This document shows positions 12,930 through 23,086 of a DNA stretch of 57,212 bases, piece by piece. The stretch comes from Lacticaseibacillus yichunensis (lineage in GTDB: Bacteria > Bacillota > Bacilli > Lactobacillales > Lactobacillaceae). The position numbers and the translations under genes are program-made. The notes under the pieces were generated by a model. That model saw only the letters and a list, made by a program, of their open reading frames with translations. It was not told the DNA's origin and searched no databases. The stretch covers positions 1 through 57,212 of the forward strand of contig NZ_RHOG01000013.1 in NCBI RefSeq assembly GCF_003946405.1. Reading direction: 5' to 3'. How positions within the stretch are numbered: position 1 is the stretch's first letter; each line of letters opens with the position of its first letter.

Positions 12930-13787
12930 ATGAAAAAACAAAAAATTCTATTGGCGGCTACAGCCGGCCTGCTATTTCTATTAGCGGGATGCGGCCAAAA
13001 GCTGGATACCAGCAAGACCACTTATAAGCAAGATGGCATGGTCGCGGTGATCAAAGGCAGCGCGTCCGGAAACAAGACGGTGTCGTATCAGGCGGACACC
13101 ACCAGCGGCACCACAAAGATCAATAGTGACAGTTATGTGATCAGCATTCCGACGTCCACGAAGGCCCAGGAGGTCAAATTGACCGCCGGCGACACCACGA
13201 AGACCGTGACCGTGAAGGCGGCCACGGCGCTGGGGACGTATAGCAAAGTTGCCGCTAGCTTCAATCAGGCGATCGTCGCAACGGCGCTGCCGAAATCCGT
13301 GCAGGCGCAGCTCAAATCCGCGGCCACGGCGAAGCAGCCGACCAAAGCGGAACTGGCCGCAATGACAGAGGCCCAGCGCGCGGCTTTGGTCAAAACACAA
13401 ACGGAATTGAAGGCAGCGATGGCAAAGGCCACTGCGGCCACCAAAGATCAGCAGTTGCCGACCAGTGTCGATGGCCTCAAGCAGGTCCTCAAGACCACGG
13501 GTGGTACCGTCCGCGTCAACGTTCAGGACGGTCAGTTGATTTCTGCGGTCGACATCGTGCCGATCAAGGCGTTGAAGGATAAGAAGCTCCAAGAGGCGTT
13601 CGGCGTGCAATTCGGTGTTTTGGCCAATGCGGTCGGCGCGGATGCAACCAAAGTCGGCAAGAAGTTCCAAGATGCGACCAAGAATGCCAACAGCAGTTCA
13701 ACGACGATCGACACCATCGTCAGCAATGGCGTGAAGTTCGATGTTGGCTACTCAACGACAGAACTTTACATTTATTTAACGAAATAA
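12930..13787 (+). CDS. Putative lipoprotein of unknown function
   Basis: 285 residues with a clear lipoprotein signal: MKKQK, a hydrophobic stretch, then LLAGC with the lipidated Cys at 21. The mature part is rich in Thr, Lys and Ala. It contains an N-terminal beta-rich region (about 25-105, TYKQDGMVAVIKGSASG), a helical Ala/Lys/Gln section (about 110-175) and a C-terminal domain (about 180-285). I do not recognise a family. The start follows GGAAGAG. No transport genes are adjacent, so it is not obviously a solute-binding protein. Confidence 0.75.
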   Translation: MKKQKILLAATAGLLFLLAGCGQKLDTSKTTYKQDGMVAVIKGSASGNKTVSYQADTTSGTTKINSDSYVISIPTSTKAQEVKLTAGDTTKTVTVKAATALGTYSKVAASFNQAIVATALPKSVQAQLKSAATAKQPTKAELAAMTEAQRAALVKTQTELKAAMAKATAATKDQQLPTSVDGLKQVLKTTGGTVRVNVQDGQLISAVDIVPIKALKDKKLQEAFGVQFGVLANAVGADATKVGKKFQDATKNANSSSTTIDTIVSNGVKFDVGYSTTELYIYLTK

Positions 13788-13794
13788 CGCGTCA

Positions 13795-13851
13795 GTCCCT
13801 CGCTCATTGTCGCTGCCAAATCCTGGCTGCGAAGGAGTGGGGGCTTTTTTT
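13795..13851 (+). terminator. Probable terminator of the lipoprotein gene
   Basis: A bulged stem (AGTCCC ... GGGGGCT with an inner GCTGCC/GGCTGC) followed by seven T. Confidence 0.55.
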
Positions 13852-13942
13852 GCATCCACGCGAGGGGCGTCTTTTGCGCAAAAAAATAAGCCGACGTCTA
13901 AGAACTCAGACGTTGACCCATTTTCGGTTATTCTGTGGACAT

Positions 13943-14140
13943 TCAGTCCTTTTTTTCCTTTGCCGGCTGCGGGGCGAAATGCTCCATGATTGGTGGCAGA
14001 AGGAACAGGATGAGCACGAAGATGATGCTGAAAATAAAGCTGCTCTTCATGTCGAAACTGCTGCCGCCCAGGGCACTGACCAAAAAGCCAGTGACTTGCC
14101 CGAGCAGGATGCCCCAGAAAAGTGTCACGATATAGCGCAT
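13943..14140 (-). CDS. YjzD-like DUF2929 small membrane protein
   Basis: 65-residue protein with two membrane segments (about 4-24 and 33-53) joined by a short GGSSFDMKS turn and ending in a charged tail. This matches the YjzD/DUF2929 family of Firmicutes, function unknown. I choose the ATG at 14140 because AAGGGGAG lies 6 bases upstream; a longer reading from 14158 begins inside that site. It is divergent from dnaE, an arrangement frequently seen in lactobacilli. Confidence 0.75.
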   Translation of the reverse strand: MRYIVTLFWGILLGQVTGFLVSALGGSSFDMKSSFIFSIIFVLILFLLPPIMEHFAPQPAKEKKD

Positions 14141-14237
14141 ACTATCTCCCCTTTTCATTCGCTATCTTAACACGCTCGGGCAAGATTGCAACCGTGACAT
14201 GCTTGCAGTCGGGTATAATGGAAGGTGAGGTGGCAAT

Positions 14238-17200
14238 ATGACGTTTACCCAATTACAAGTGATCAGTAGCTATAGCTTACTGAAAAGTCCATTGACGGTG
14301 GCCCAACTCGTCCAGACGGCCAAGGCGCGCGGCTATGACGCGATCGCGCTGACCGATCTCAATGTCGTGTATGGCATCGTCGAATTCTACAAAGCGGCGA
14401 CGAAAGCCGGCATTAAACCCTTGCTCGGCCTCCATGTCGCGCTTGAGACGGGGGATTGTTTGCTGATCGCCGAAACGACGGCTGGCTATCATCAGCTGCT
14501 CAAAGTCTCAAGCGCCATCAAGTTGGCCGATCACGCGCTGACCATCCCGGAGCTGCCCCTATTTTCCGGCCTGGCAGCGATTCTTCCAGGCGCGGCCCTG
14601 CTGACGCAAAACGATGCGCAGTCCCAGCAGGTTCCGGCAGAGGCAAAAGTGGCCGCCATCGCCGATCGCCAGCCAGCCGACTTTTACCTGGGTGTGACGG
14701 CAGCCGACCTGACGACAGCCCTTCCTGCTTTTGCCCAGAGCCATGACATGCCGCTGATCGCACTGGGCAACGTGGCGTATCTGGACCCGCAAGATGCGTT
14801 TTTGAAAAAAGTGCTCGAGGCGATCGACGACAACACGTTGCTTAATCAGCACGATCCGACCCTGATGGATGCAGGCCCAGATTGGCTGCCGAAACCCGAC
14901 GTCGCAGCAAAGCCCTTCGTGGATGCGGGCTTTGACAGCGCACTGGCCTCGCAGGCGGCGCTGGTTGCCAAAATCGACGCCGAGATCGTCTTCCGTCAGC
15001 CCCAGCTACCGCATTTTGCAACACCTGACGGGGAACCCTCGAAAGCCTATTTGACGACGCTGGCAGAAACGGGGTTGGCCAACCGTTTTGCCGGCCAGGC
15101 TGTGCCACAAGCCTATCAGAAACGCCTGGCATATGAACTCGGCGTGATCGACCAAATGGGCTTTGCCGATTATTTTCTGGTCGTGTGGGATGTGATTCAC
15201 CACGCGCATGAAGTCGGCATCATGACTGGGCCGGGGCGCGGCTCGGCGGCGGGCTCACTGGTCAGCTACGCGCTGGCGATCACCGAGGTCGACCCGCTGC
15301 AATACGACCTGCTGTTTGAACGGTTCCTCAATCCGAATCGGAAAAACATGCCGGATATCGATCTGGACATTCCGGATGACCGCCGCGCGGAGCTGATTCA
15401 ATATGTGCATGACCGCTATGGGGATGACCACATGGCGCAGATCATCACGTTTGGCACATTTGGAGCCAAGCAGGCGTTACGCGATGTCGGCCGGGTGATG
15501 GGGCTGTCGCAGGGGGATCTCAGCAATTGGAGCAAGGCCGTGCCCAGCGACCTCCATATCACATTAGCAGACGCGGTGAAAAAATCGTTGCCGTTGCGTA
15601 ATCTCATTACGGATCGACCGGAAAATCAACGGCTGTTCAACATCGCCGTGGCGCTGGAAGGCCTGCCGCGCCACGACTCGACCCATGCGGCTGGCATCGT
15701 GCTGGCGCAGGAGCCACTGACCGACACCGTGGCCCTGCAGACTGGCAGTGACAACATCGCCCAGACCCAGGTGGCCAAGGATGATGTCGAGGCACTGGGC
15801 TTGCTGAAGATCGACTTTCTTGGCCTGCGGAATCTTAGTATTTTAGCGGAAGCCAGCAAGCTTGTTGCGCGTTTGACCAGTAAGTCGTTTGATCCGAAAC
15901 AGATTCCACTGGATGATCCGCAAACGCTCGCGCTTTTTGCCCGGGGGGACACCAATGGCGTGTTCCAGTTCGAAAGTGCCGGCATCCAGGCCGTCCTGAA
16001 GCAGATGCAGGTGAGCCAGTTCGAGGATGTCGTGGCGGTCAACGCCTTGTATCGCCCAGGGCCAAAGGATTATATCAACGAGTTCATTGCCCGCAAGCGC
16101 GGCGACAAGCCTGTTGTGTACCCCGTTGCGGCCCTCGAGCCGATCTTGCACAGCACATATGGCGTCCTCGTTTATCAGGAACAGGTCATGCAAGTGGCCA
16201 GCGCCATGGCCGGATTTTCCCTGGCGGAAGCGGACACGCTGCGCCGGGCGGTCAGCCATAAGGAGCAGGCAACGCTGGATGCACAGCGCGCCAAGTTCGT
16301 GGCCGGCTCGCAAAACAAGGGCTACGACGCCCAGACGGCCGAGACCGTGTTCGACTACATCGATAAATTTGGTGACTACGGGTTCAACCGCAGTCACGCC
16401 GTTGCTTATAGCATGGTGGCGTGCTGGCTCGCGTTTATCAAAGTGCATTACCCGACAGCGTTTTTCACCGCGGTGATGAATACGTCCTTCAACAACACGC
16501 CGAAATTGCGGCTATATGTGCAGGAGCTGAAGCGGCGAAAACAGCCAGTGCTTGGCCCGGATATCAATGCCAGCCAGCGGTTTTTCACACTTCAAGCGGA
16601 TGGGGCGATTCGCTTTGGCCTGCTCAATGTCAAAGGGGTGCGCAATGATTTTGCCTCGGCGGTGCTCAGTGCGCGGCAAAGTGGGGCCTTCGCCTCCCTG
16701 CGGCAATTGCTGCAGCGGCTCGACGTGAAGTGGCAAAAACAAGAGATGCTGATGCCATTGATCGAGGCGGGCGCCTTTGACAGCTTGGAATCCAACCGCG
16801 CGGCGCTTGCGGCGGGGCTGGATGAATTGATCGACTCGGTGCGTCTGGCCGGCAATGACGTTGCGCTGTTTGCGGTGCTTCAGCCAAAACCGGTCGCGAT
16901 CGCGGATTGGTCGGAAGGCGAGCGCATCGAGCGGCAGGCAGACGTGCTGGGCGTCTATCTGTCGGGCCATCCAGTCGACCGCTATGTGGCGCAACTGGGT
17001 GGATTTCATCACATCACCCCGGTCGTGCAACTGGTCGAGGATAGCAAGGTCGAGGTCGTGCTGGTCGTGCGCCGCATCAAGCGCATCCGCACGAAAAAAG
17101 GGCAGGAGATGGCCTTCATCGACGGGCAGGATGCGACTGGGGCCACTTCCGTCACAGTTTTTCCAAATCAATTCCAAGGGGTGGCCGACCTGGCGCCGGA

Positions 17201-17564
17201 TAGCGTGATTCTGGTCAGCGGCCGCACCGAGATGCGCAACGACAACTTGCAACTGATCGCCGACAGCGTGGTCAGCGGTGAGGCGGCCGTGGCGGCACTG
17301 CCTGCGGGACAGTTGTTTCTTCAGCTGCCAGGGAATGTGACGCAAGCAGCCCAGCGCGACTTACTGAAAGTTCTGCGCGACCATCGCGGCTCGATTCCTG
17401 TGATCACTGTGAATGCCGCCAGCAAGGAATCCGTGATGCTTGCGCGAACCTACTGGGTGCAGGTCGACGACGATTTGTTGGGCCAAATACGTGCACAATT
17501 GGGCGAAAAGAACGTGGTGTATCGCTCAAACAAACAAAAAAGCGCAACAAACGTAAAATCTTGA
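14238..17564 (+). CDS. dnaE: DNA polymerase III alpha subunit, DnaE type
   Basis: Replicative polymerase of 1108 residues; in low-GC Gram-positives DnaE extends primers before PolC takes over. Catalytic aspartates are in PDIDLDIPDD (D375, D377) and KIDFLGLR (D526). It contains GPGRGSAAGS (about 330), a helix-hairpin-helix region and a C-terminal OB-fold (about 935-1040). The N-terminal PHP domain has lost metal ligands: where B. subtilis DnaE has HLQVHSGYS this protein has QLQVISSYS, so this domain should not be an active nuclease. A TATAAT box lies at 14214-14219 and GGTGAGGTG precedes the start. Confidence 0.95.
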   Translation: MTFTQLQVISSYSLLKSPLTVAQLVQTAKARGYDAIALTDLNVVYGIVEFYKAATKAGIKPLLGLHVALETGDCLLIAETTAGYHQLLKVSSAIKLADHALTIPELPLFSGLAAILPGAALLTQNDAQSQQVPAEAKVAAIADRQPADFYLGVTAADLTTALPAFAQSHDMPLIALGNVAYLDPQDAFLKKVLEAIDDNTLLNQHDPTLMDAGPDWLPKPDVAAKPFVDAGFDSALASQAALVAKIDAEIVFRQPQLPHFATPDGEPSKAYLTTLAETGLANRFAGQAVPQAYQKRLAYELGVIDQMGFADYFLVVWDVIHHAHEVGIMTGPGRGSAAGSLVSYALAITEVDPLQYDLLFERFLNPNRKNMPDIDLDIPDDRRAELIQYVHDRYGDDHMAQIITFGTFGAKQALRDVGRVMGLSQGDLSNWSKAVPSDLHITLADAVKKSLPLRNLITDRPENQRLFNIAVALEGLPRHDSTHAAGIVLAQEPLTDTVALQTGSDNIAQTQVAKDDVEALGLLKIDFLGLRNLSILAEASKLVARLTSKSFDPKQIPLDDPQTLALFARGDTNGVFQFESAGIQAVLKQMQVSQFEDVVAVNALYRPGPKDYINEFIARKRGDKPVVYPVAALEPILHSTYGVLVYQEQVMQVASAMAGFSLAEADTLRRAVSHKEQATLDAQRAKFVAGSQNKGYDAQTAETVFDYIDKFGDYGFNRSHAVAYSMVACWLAFIKVHYPTAFFTAVMNTSFNNTPKLRLYVQELKRRKQPVLGPDINASQRFFTLQADGAIRFGLLNVKGVRNDFASAVLSARQSGAFASLRQLLQRLDVKWQKQEMLMPLIEAGAFDSLESNRAALAAGLDELIDSVRLAGNDVALFAVLQPKPVAIADWSEGERIERQADVLGVYLSGHPVDRYVAQLGGFHHITPVVQLVEDSKVEVVLVVRRIKRIRTKKGQEMAFIDGQDATGATSVTVFPNQFQGVADLAPDSVILVSGRTEMRNDNLQLIADSVVSGEAAVAALPAGQLFLQLPGNVTQAAQRDLLKVLRDHRGSIPVITVNAASKESVMLARTYWVQVDDDLLGQIRAQLGEKNVVYRSNKQKSATNVKS

Positions 17565-17652
17565 ACAATAGGCGACTTTTTTTCTGAAAAGTGTTATGAT
17601 TTCTGTGTTTGGGGCCCCGTGGTCCTAAAAAGAATATTCATGAGGTGAAATG

Positions 17653-18612
17653 ATGAAACGCATTGGGATCTTGACTAGTGGTGGCGATGCTCCGGGCATG
17701 AACGCAGCCGTTCGCGCCGTCGCACGCAAAGCCTTGCATGAAGGGCTTGAAGTCTACGGTATCAACTATGGCTTTGCTGGTTTGGTGGCCGGTGACATTT
17801 TCCAGATGGACGCAGCTTCCGTCAGCGATGTCATCGGTGTCGGTGGGACCATGCTTTATTCTGCACGGTACCCTGAATTTGCCGAAGAGCCAACTCAGCT
17901 CAAAGGCATCGAGCAGCTCAACAAGTTCGGCATCGACGCGCTTGTCGTGATCGGTGGCGACGGTTCCTATCATGGCGCACTGCGCTTGACCGAACACGGC
18001 TACAACGCGATCGGCCTGCCAGGGACCATCGATAACGATATCCCTTACACCGACTTCACGATCGGCTTTGACACGGCGGCGACCACCGCACTGGATGCAA
18101 TCGACAAACTGCGCGACACCGCGAAGTCCCATGAACGCACATTCGTTGTTGAAGTGATGGGTCGCGGCGCAGGCGATATCGCCTTGTGGGCCGGCGTTGC
18201 TGGCGGTGCGTCCGACATCATCATTCCAGAACACGACTATGACGTGAAGAAGGTTGCGGATCACTTGCGTTCGCAGCGTCAACGCGGCCAAAAGCACGGC
18301 ATCGTTGTGATCGCTGAAGGCGTCATGAGCGCCGAGAAGTTTGCTGAGGAACTCGGCCAGTATGGCGACTTCCAGCTGCGTGCGACCACGCTGGGCCATG
18401 TTCAGCGCGGCGGCAGCCCAACTTTGCGTGATCGCGTTTTGGCTTCCCAGATGGGCGCCTATGCGGTCGAATTGTTGATGGCTGGCAAGGGCGGCTTGGC
18501 CGTTGGTGTGCTCGACAACAAGCTTGTTAACCACCCGATGACGGATCTGTTCAACGCCAAGCATCACGCGGAATTGTCCCTGCACCAACTTGCGGACGAT
18601 CTCGCTTACTAA
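17653..18612 (+). CDS. pfkA: 6-phosphofructokinase
   Basis: ATP-dependent phosphorylation of fructose 6-phosphate, the committed step of glycolysis. The 319-residue product begins [17 protein letters not shown] (ATP/phosphate loop) and has GGDGSYHG, the catalytic TIDNDI segment, MGRGAGDIA and the HVQRGGSP substrate site. I use the ATG at 17653, which is 6 bases after GAGGTG; the ATG one codon upstream is too close. A TATGAT box lies at 17595-17600. It precedes pyk, the normal glycolytic pair. Confidence 0.97.
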   Translation: MKRIGILTSGGDAPGMNAAVRAVARKALHEGLEVYGINYGFAGLVAGDIFQMDAASVSDVIGVGGTMLYSARYPEFAEEPTQLKGIEQLNKFGIDALVVIGGDGSYHGALRLTEHGYNAIGLPGTIDNDIPYTDFTIGFDTAATTALDAIDKLRDTAKSHERTFVVEVMGRGAGDIALWAGVAGGASDIIIPEHDYDVKKVADHLRSQRQRGQKHGIVVIAEGVMSAEKFAEELGQYGDFQLRATTLGHVQRGGSPTLRDRVLASQMGAYAVELLMAGKGGLAVGVLDNKLVNHPMTDLFNAKHHAELSLHQLADDLAY

Positions 18613-18691
18613 TTTTCAGGCACCATCAATTTCTGGTAAATCTGACGTTAAAGTCATGTTTATAAAAAATGTCAAAGGAGCGATTTCTTAT

Positions 18692-20458
18692 ATGAAAAAG
18701 ACCAAGATCGTTAGCACGCTTGGCCCGGCGTCAAACACGACGGACATCATTGTTAAATTGATCGAAGCAGGGGCTAACGTATTCCGGTTCAACTTCTCTC
18801 ATGGGACCCATGAGGAACATCTCGAACGGTTGACGATGGTTCATGAAGCAGAAAAGATCACCGGCAAAACAGTCGGCATCATGCTAGACACCAAGGGCGC
18901 CGAGATCCGGACAACGGTTGAGGACACCCCGACTGGCTACATCGAATTCACCACTGGCGATGTGGTTCGCATCTCAATGGATGCTGATCTCAAAGGGACC
19001 AAAGAAAAGCTTGCTGTGACATACCCAGGTCTGTATGACGACACCCATGTCGGCGGCCACGTGCTGTTCGATGATGGGCTGATCGACATGCTGATCACTG
19101 AAAAAGATGAAGCCAACAAGGAATTGGTCACCACCGTTCAAAACGATGGCTCTCTTGGTAGCCGTAAAGGTGTCAACGCACCTGGCGTCTCCATCAACCT
19201 GCCTGGGATCACGGAAAAAGATTCCGATGACATCCGCTTCGGCCTGGATAACGGCATCAACTTCATCGCCGCATCCTTTGTCCGTAAGCCTCAGGACGTC
19301 CTTGATATCCGCGAATTGCTCGAGGAAAAGGACGCGTTGAACGTTCAGATCTACCCGAAGATCGAATCCCAGGAAGGCATCGACAACTTCGATGACATTC
19401 TCAAAGTCTCCGATGGGCTGATGGTTGCCCGTGGCGACATGGGTGTCGAGATTCCATTTGAACATGTGCCGATCGTTCAAAAGGAATTGATTCGCAAGTG
19501 CAACGCTGCTGGCAAGCCAGTTATCACGGCCACCCAGATGCTCGATTCCATGCAGGAGAACCCACGCCCGACCCGTGCCGAAGTTAACGACGTTGCGAAC
19601 GCTGTTTTCGATGGTACCGATGCGACGATGCTCTCCGGCGAATCTGCTAACGGGAAGTACCCTGTTGAATCTGTTGCCGCCATGGCGACGATCGATGACT
19701 ACATCGACAAGCAGATCGAGATTGGCCAGCCATATGAACTGAAGGACTTCGGCAAGGAAAGTGTCACCGAGTCTGTCGGCCGCGCAGTTGCGTTGACCGC
19801 CGCAAAACTTGGCGTCAAGACCATCGTTGCAGCCACCCAGTCCGGCTACACCGCACGCATGATCTCCAAGTATCGCCCTTACGCGAACATCTTGGCGATC
19901 ACGTTTGACGAGAAGACCCAGCGCAGTTTGACCATCAACCGCGGTGTTTTCCCAGTCATCACGGAAAAGCCAGAGGGCACCGATGCAATGTTCGACCTTG
20001 CGACCAAGAAGGCCCAAGAGCTCGGCTTTGCTGAAGAAGGCGATCTGATCTTGATCACCGCTGGCGTGCCGGTCGGCGAAAGCGGCACCACCAACGTCAT
20101 GAAGGTTCAATTGATCGGCTCTAAGCTGGTCGAAGGTTCCGGTGTTGGCGATGAAGCAACGGTCGGCAAGGCTGTCGTTGCCGCAAACGCGACGGAAGCT
20201 GCCTCCAAGATGCAAAAGGGCGACATTCTGGTCGTTAAGACCACCGACAAAGACTACCTGCCAGCAATCGAAAAGGCTGCTGCGCTGGTCGTTGAAAATG
20301 GTGGCTTGACCTCTCATGCAGCCGTTGTCGGCATCGCAATGGGAATCCCAGTTGTTGTCGGCGCAACCGACGCAACGACGCTCATCACCGATGGTCAAGT
20401 GATCACCGTTGACTCCCGTCGTGGTATCGTCTACAAGGGCGCAACCAATACCCTGTAA
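18692..20458 (+). CDS. pyk: Pyruvate kinase with C-terminal PEP-utiliser domain
   Basis: Converts PEP and ADP to pyruvate and ATP. I choose the ATG at 18692 (588 residues, MKKTKIVSTLGPAS), which follows AAAGGAGCG; upstream in-frame starts overlap pfkA and lack conservation. Visible motifs are FRFNFSHG, IYPKIESQEG, VARGDMGVEIP and TATQMLDSM. The last roughly 110 residues carry the extra swivelling domain with GGLTSHAAVVG, typical of Bacillus and Lactobacillus enzymes. It lies 79 bp after pfkA and is followed by a strong terminator. Confidence 0.97.
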   Translation: MKKTKIVSTLGPASNTTDIIVKLIEAGANVFRFNFSHGTHEEHLERLTMVHEAEKITGKTVGIMLDTKGAEIRTTVEDTPTGYIEFTTGDVVRISMDADLKGTKEKLAVTYPGLYDDTHVGGHVLFDDGLIDMLITEKDEANKELVTTVQNDGSLGSRKGVNAPGVSINLPGITEKDSDDIRFGLDNGINFIAASFVRKPQDVLDIRELLEEKDALNVQIYPKIESQEGIDNFDDILKVSDGLMVARGDMGVEIPFEHVPIVQKELIRKCNAAGKPVITATQMLDSMQENPRPTRAEVNDVANAVFDGTDATMLSGESANGKYPVESVAAMATIDDYIDKQIEIGQPYELKDFGKESVTESVGRAVALTAAKLGVKTIVAATQSGYTARMISKYRPYANILAITFDEKTQRSLTINRGVFPVITEKPEGTDAMFDLATKKAQELGFAEEGDLILITAGVPVGESGTTNVMKVQLIGSKLVEGSGVGDEATVGKAVVAANATEAASKMQKGDILVVKTTDKDYLPAIEKAAALVVENGGLTSHAAVVGIAMGIPVVVGATDATTLITDGQVITVDSRRGIVYKGATNTL

Positions 20459-20472
20459 TAGCAGCTCTTCAG

Positions 20473-20508
20473 AAACGCCTGGCGAAATAAAGCCAGGCGT
20501 TTTTATTT
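20473..20508 (+). terminator. pfkA-pyk terminator
   Basis: An 11-bp perfect stem, AAACGCCTGGC / GCCAGGCGTTT, is followed by a T-rich tail. Confidence 0.92.
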
Positions 20509-20514
20509 TGGGAG

Positions 20515-20623
20515 GGTGTGCAGGCTCGCGGGATGGTGGGCCAGCTAACTTGGCTCCGGTGCTTGGGGCGCACTTCGCCCCGAGCGCACAAGACAGTTAG
20601 ATGACCCCACCATGCGAGCCGGA
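20515..20623 (-). repeat. Family 1 long-hairpin repeat, copy C (inverted)
   Basis: Same family as the copies at 0.3 and 23 kb but in the opposite orientation. Read on the minus strand, the apical stem is GGGGCG/CGCCCC, again changed on both arms relative to other copies. It starts 6 bp after the pyk terminator. The rest of the 330-bp gap before the DUF441 gene shows nothing recognisable. Confidence 0.7.
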
Positions 20624-20788
20624 ACCCGACTGAAAGGGTGTGGCGGTGCGTGGGATTCGAATGACACTCAGGCTGTTTACACATCACGAACAACTCGGTG
20701 GAAATCGCCAAATAATTTATGTTAACTAGCTCGACATTGGCCGTCTGAGCAGGTACACTGGTAGATGACTAAAAACTGGAGGGACGAT

Positions 20789-21256
20789 ATGGAAAGCTGG
20801 TTGTTTTTGCTTGGGGTGCTGGCGATCGCCGCTTTTGCGAAAAATAAGGCGCTGCTCATCGGGGTTGCCTTTGTGATCGTGCTCAAGGCACTGCCGCCGC
20901 TGCATCCGTTCATGAAGCTATTGCAGACGCAAGGCATCAACTGGGGTGTGACCGTGATCTCCGCGGCGATCATGGTGCCGATCGCGACCGGCGAGATCGG
21001 TGTCAAAGAATTGCTGAAAACATTTAAGTCGCCCGCTGGCTGGATCGCAATCGCCATGGGGGTGCTCGTGGCTGTTTTGTCGGCAAAAGGTGTTGGCCTC
21101 TTGGCGGCGAGCCCGGAGATGACCGTCGCGCTTGTGTTCGGGACGATTCTTGGCGTGGTGCTGCTCAAGGGCATCGCCGCCGGGCCGGTGATCGCCAGTG
21201 GCATGACCTATGTGATTCTCACGGTCTTTAATATTCTGCCTGCCGCAGTGAAATAA
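20789..21256 (+). CDS. DUF441 (UPF0756) membrane protein
   Basis: 155-residue integral membrane protein of the DUF441 family (YtwI in Bacillus), function unknown. About four to five hydrophobic segments are visible, with a characteristic [14 protein letters not shown] start and a glycine-rich C-terminal half ending [14 protein letters not shown]. The start at 20789 follows CTGGAGGG; an upstream in-frame ATG at 20765 lacks a site. It lies 11 bp before cvfB and may be co-transcribed with it. Confidence 0.8.
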   Translation: MESWLFLLGVLAIAAFAKNKALLIGVAFVIVLKALPPLHPFMKLLQTQGINWGVTVISAAIMVPIATGEIGVKELLKTFKSPAGWIAIAMGVLVAVLSAKGVGLLAASPEMTVALVFGTILGVVLLKGIAAGPVIASGMTYVILTVFNILPAAVK

Positions 21257-21267
21257 GGAGAGAAACA

Positions 21268-22134
21268 ATGGACTTTAATGGACAGATCGTGTCGGCGAAG
21301 GTCTCGGACCACAATGACAAGCAGGTCTTCGCACAATATGATGGCGTCACGCTTGCCATCGATCGAAAAGAATTCGAGATCTTGCCTGAAGTGGGTAGCC
21401 TCGTTCAGGGCTTTGCGTATGAAAATCAACACGAAACGCCTCGCCTGACGACCCATTTACCAAAGGTCGGGCTAGATCATTATGCATTTGGGACCGTGGT
21501 CGAGGTGCGCCGCGACCTGGGCGTGTTCGTGGATGTCGGTCTCGGCGATAAGGATATCGTGGTGTCGCTTGATCAATTGCCTGAGCTGGCGCGGCTGTGG
21601 CCGGCGCGCGGGGATCGGCTAATGATCGCTTTGACCATTGACAAAAAGCATCGGCTGTGGGGTCAGTTGGCGGACGAAACAATCATCAATGCGGTCGCCA
21701 ATCAGGCCAAGCCGGCGATGAATAATCAAAATGTCACCGCGACTGTTTACCGCCTGAAGATCGCCGGGACGCATGTGCTCACGGATGATTTTTACCTTGG
21801 GTTCATTCATCCCGATGAACGTGATGAGGAGCCGCGGCTTGGGCAAGTGCTGCATGCGCGCGTGATCGGGGTGCGGCCGGATGGGGAACTTAACCTGTCG
21901 CTTCGCCCGCGTGCCTACGAGGCGATCTCAGATGATGCCGAAATGGTGCTGGCGGTCTTGCAGCATACCCAGGATGGGTCGATTCCATACACGGATAAAT
22001 CCGATCCAGAGGCGATCAGCAAGGCATTTGGCATCAGCAAGGGCGCGTTCAAGCGTGCATTGGGCCACTTGCTCAAGGCCCGCCTGATTGTTGAGGCAGA
22101 CGGCAAGACGATCTTGCTAGCGAAAAAAGAGTGA
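21268..22134 (+). CDS. cvfB: CvfB-like S1-domain RNA-binding protein
   Basis: 288-residue protein of the CvfB/YitL family. These contain S1-type OB folds followed by a C-terminal winged helix; in Staphylococcus CvfB affects virulence gene expression through RNA. The first fold is at about 1-60, the clearest S1 repeat spans about 65-130 (GTVVEVRRDLGVFVDVGLGDKDIVV), a third fold is at about 140-215, and the winged helix at about 225-285. The start follows AGGAGAG. It lies 13 bp before xerD. Confidence 0.85.
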   Translation: MDFNGQIVSAKVSDHNDKQVFAQYDGVTLAIDRKEFEILPEVGSLVQGFAYENQHETPRLTTHLPKVGLDHYAFGTVVEVRRDLGVFVDVGLGDKDIVVSLDQLPELARLWPARGDRLMIALTIDKKHRLWGQLADETIINAVANQAKPAMNNQNVTATVYRLKIAGTHVLTDDFYLGFIHPDERDEEPRLGQVLHARVIGVRPDGELNLSLRPRAYEAISDDAEMVLAVLQHTQDGSIPYTDKSDPEAISKAFGISKGAFKRALGHLLKARLIVEADGKTILLAKKE

Positions 22135-22147
22135 GGAGGCTGGCTGC

Positions 22148-23029
22148 ATGGATGATCTGATCGCAGATTTCGTGCATTATCTCGACGTTGAGCGGGGCCT
22201 GGCGAAAACCACACAGACCAGCTATCAGCAGGACTTGCGCGAATTTTCCGCGTGGCTTGAGACACAGCAGATTCAAACAGTGCCAGAAGAGCGGCAAGTG
22301 ATCGAAGAATTTTTGGCCGCGCAATCCACGCTCAAGGCGGCCAGTTCGATGAGTCGAATGATCTCGGCGATGCGAAAATTCTATCGGTATTTGATGCGTG
22401 AATCTCGCATCACTGAGGATCCGATGGCGTTGATCGATTCGCCGAAGCCTGCGCAGCATTTGCCGGCCACCTTGACGACGCCGGAGATCGAGCGGTTGAT
22501 GGCCGCGCCGGATACCGCAACGCCACTGGGCTTGCGCGACCGCGCGATCTTCGAGCTGATGTACGCGACGGGCCTGCGCGTGTCTGAGGTCGTGGACCTT
22601 CAGCTTGGCGAGATGCACTTGGCGCTGAATCTGCTTCAGGTCACCGGGAAAGGCGATAAACAGCGCATTGTGCCGATCAGTCCCCAAGCCGTCGAGTGGG
22701 TTCAGCGGTATCTCGACGTGGCAAGGCCCCCGCTGACGAAAAAAACGGCGCCGGACGAGGTCTTTGTGAACTTCCACGGCCACAAGCTGACGCGCCAAGG
22801 CATCTGGAAAAACCTGAAGGCCTATATCGCCGCGTTGAATATTCAAAAAGACGTGACACCGCATACCTTGCGTCACAGTTTTGCGACGCATCTGCTCGAA
22901 AATGGGGCGGATCTGCGCGTGGTGCAGGAACTCTTGGGGCATAGCGACATTTCGACCACGCAGATCTATACGCATTTGAGCAACAAGAAGCTGGTCGAGG
23001 TGTACCACAACACGCATCCCCGCGGGTGA
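22148..23029 (+). CDS. xerD: Tyrosine recombinase XerD
   Basis: Chromosome dimer resolution recombinase that works with a partner at dif near the replication terminus. The 293-residue protein has an N-terminal SAM-like core-binding domain (1-85) and a catalytic domain with Arg144 (TGLRVSE), the GKGDK lysine region (168-171), HTLRHS (His239, Arg242), His265 (LLGHSD) and nucleophile Tyr274 (TQIYTH). The housekeeping context next to cvfB and scpAB, and the absence of any integrated element, argue against a phage integrase. Start follows GAGGAGG. Confidence 0.93.
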   Translation: MDDLIADFVHYLDVERGLAKTTQTSYQQDLREFSAWLETQQIQTVPEERQVIEEFLAAQSTLKAASSMSRMISAMRKFYRYLMRESRITEDPMALIDSPKPAQHLPATLTTPEIERLMAAPDTATPLGLRDRAIFELMYATGLRVSEVVDLQLGEMHLALNLLQVTGKGDKQRIVPISPQAVEWVQRYLDVARPPLTKKTAPDEVFVNFHGHKLTRQGIWKNLKAYIAALNIQKDVTPHTLRHSFATHLLENGADLRVVQELLGHSDISTTQIYTHLSNKKLVEVYHNTHPRG

Positions 23030-23086
23030 GTGCGAATGCAGCGACGCGGGCGTAAGCTTTCGCGCCGCTGTGGGAATGGAACCGTT

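Noticed and set aside
22148-23029. Phage integrase
   Set aside because: The sequence is a canonical XerD in a housekeeping cluster; there is no att duplication, phage gene or composition change around it.
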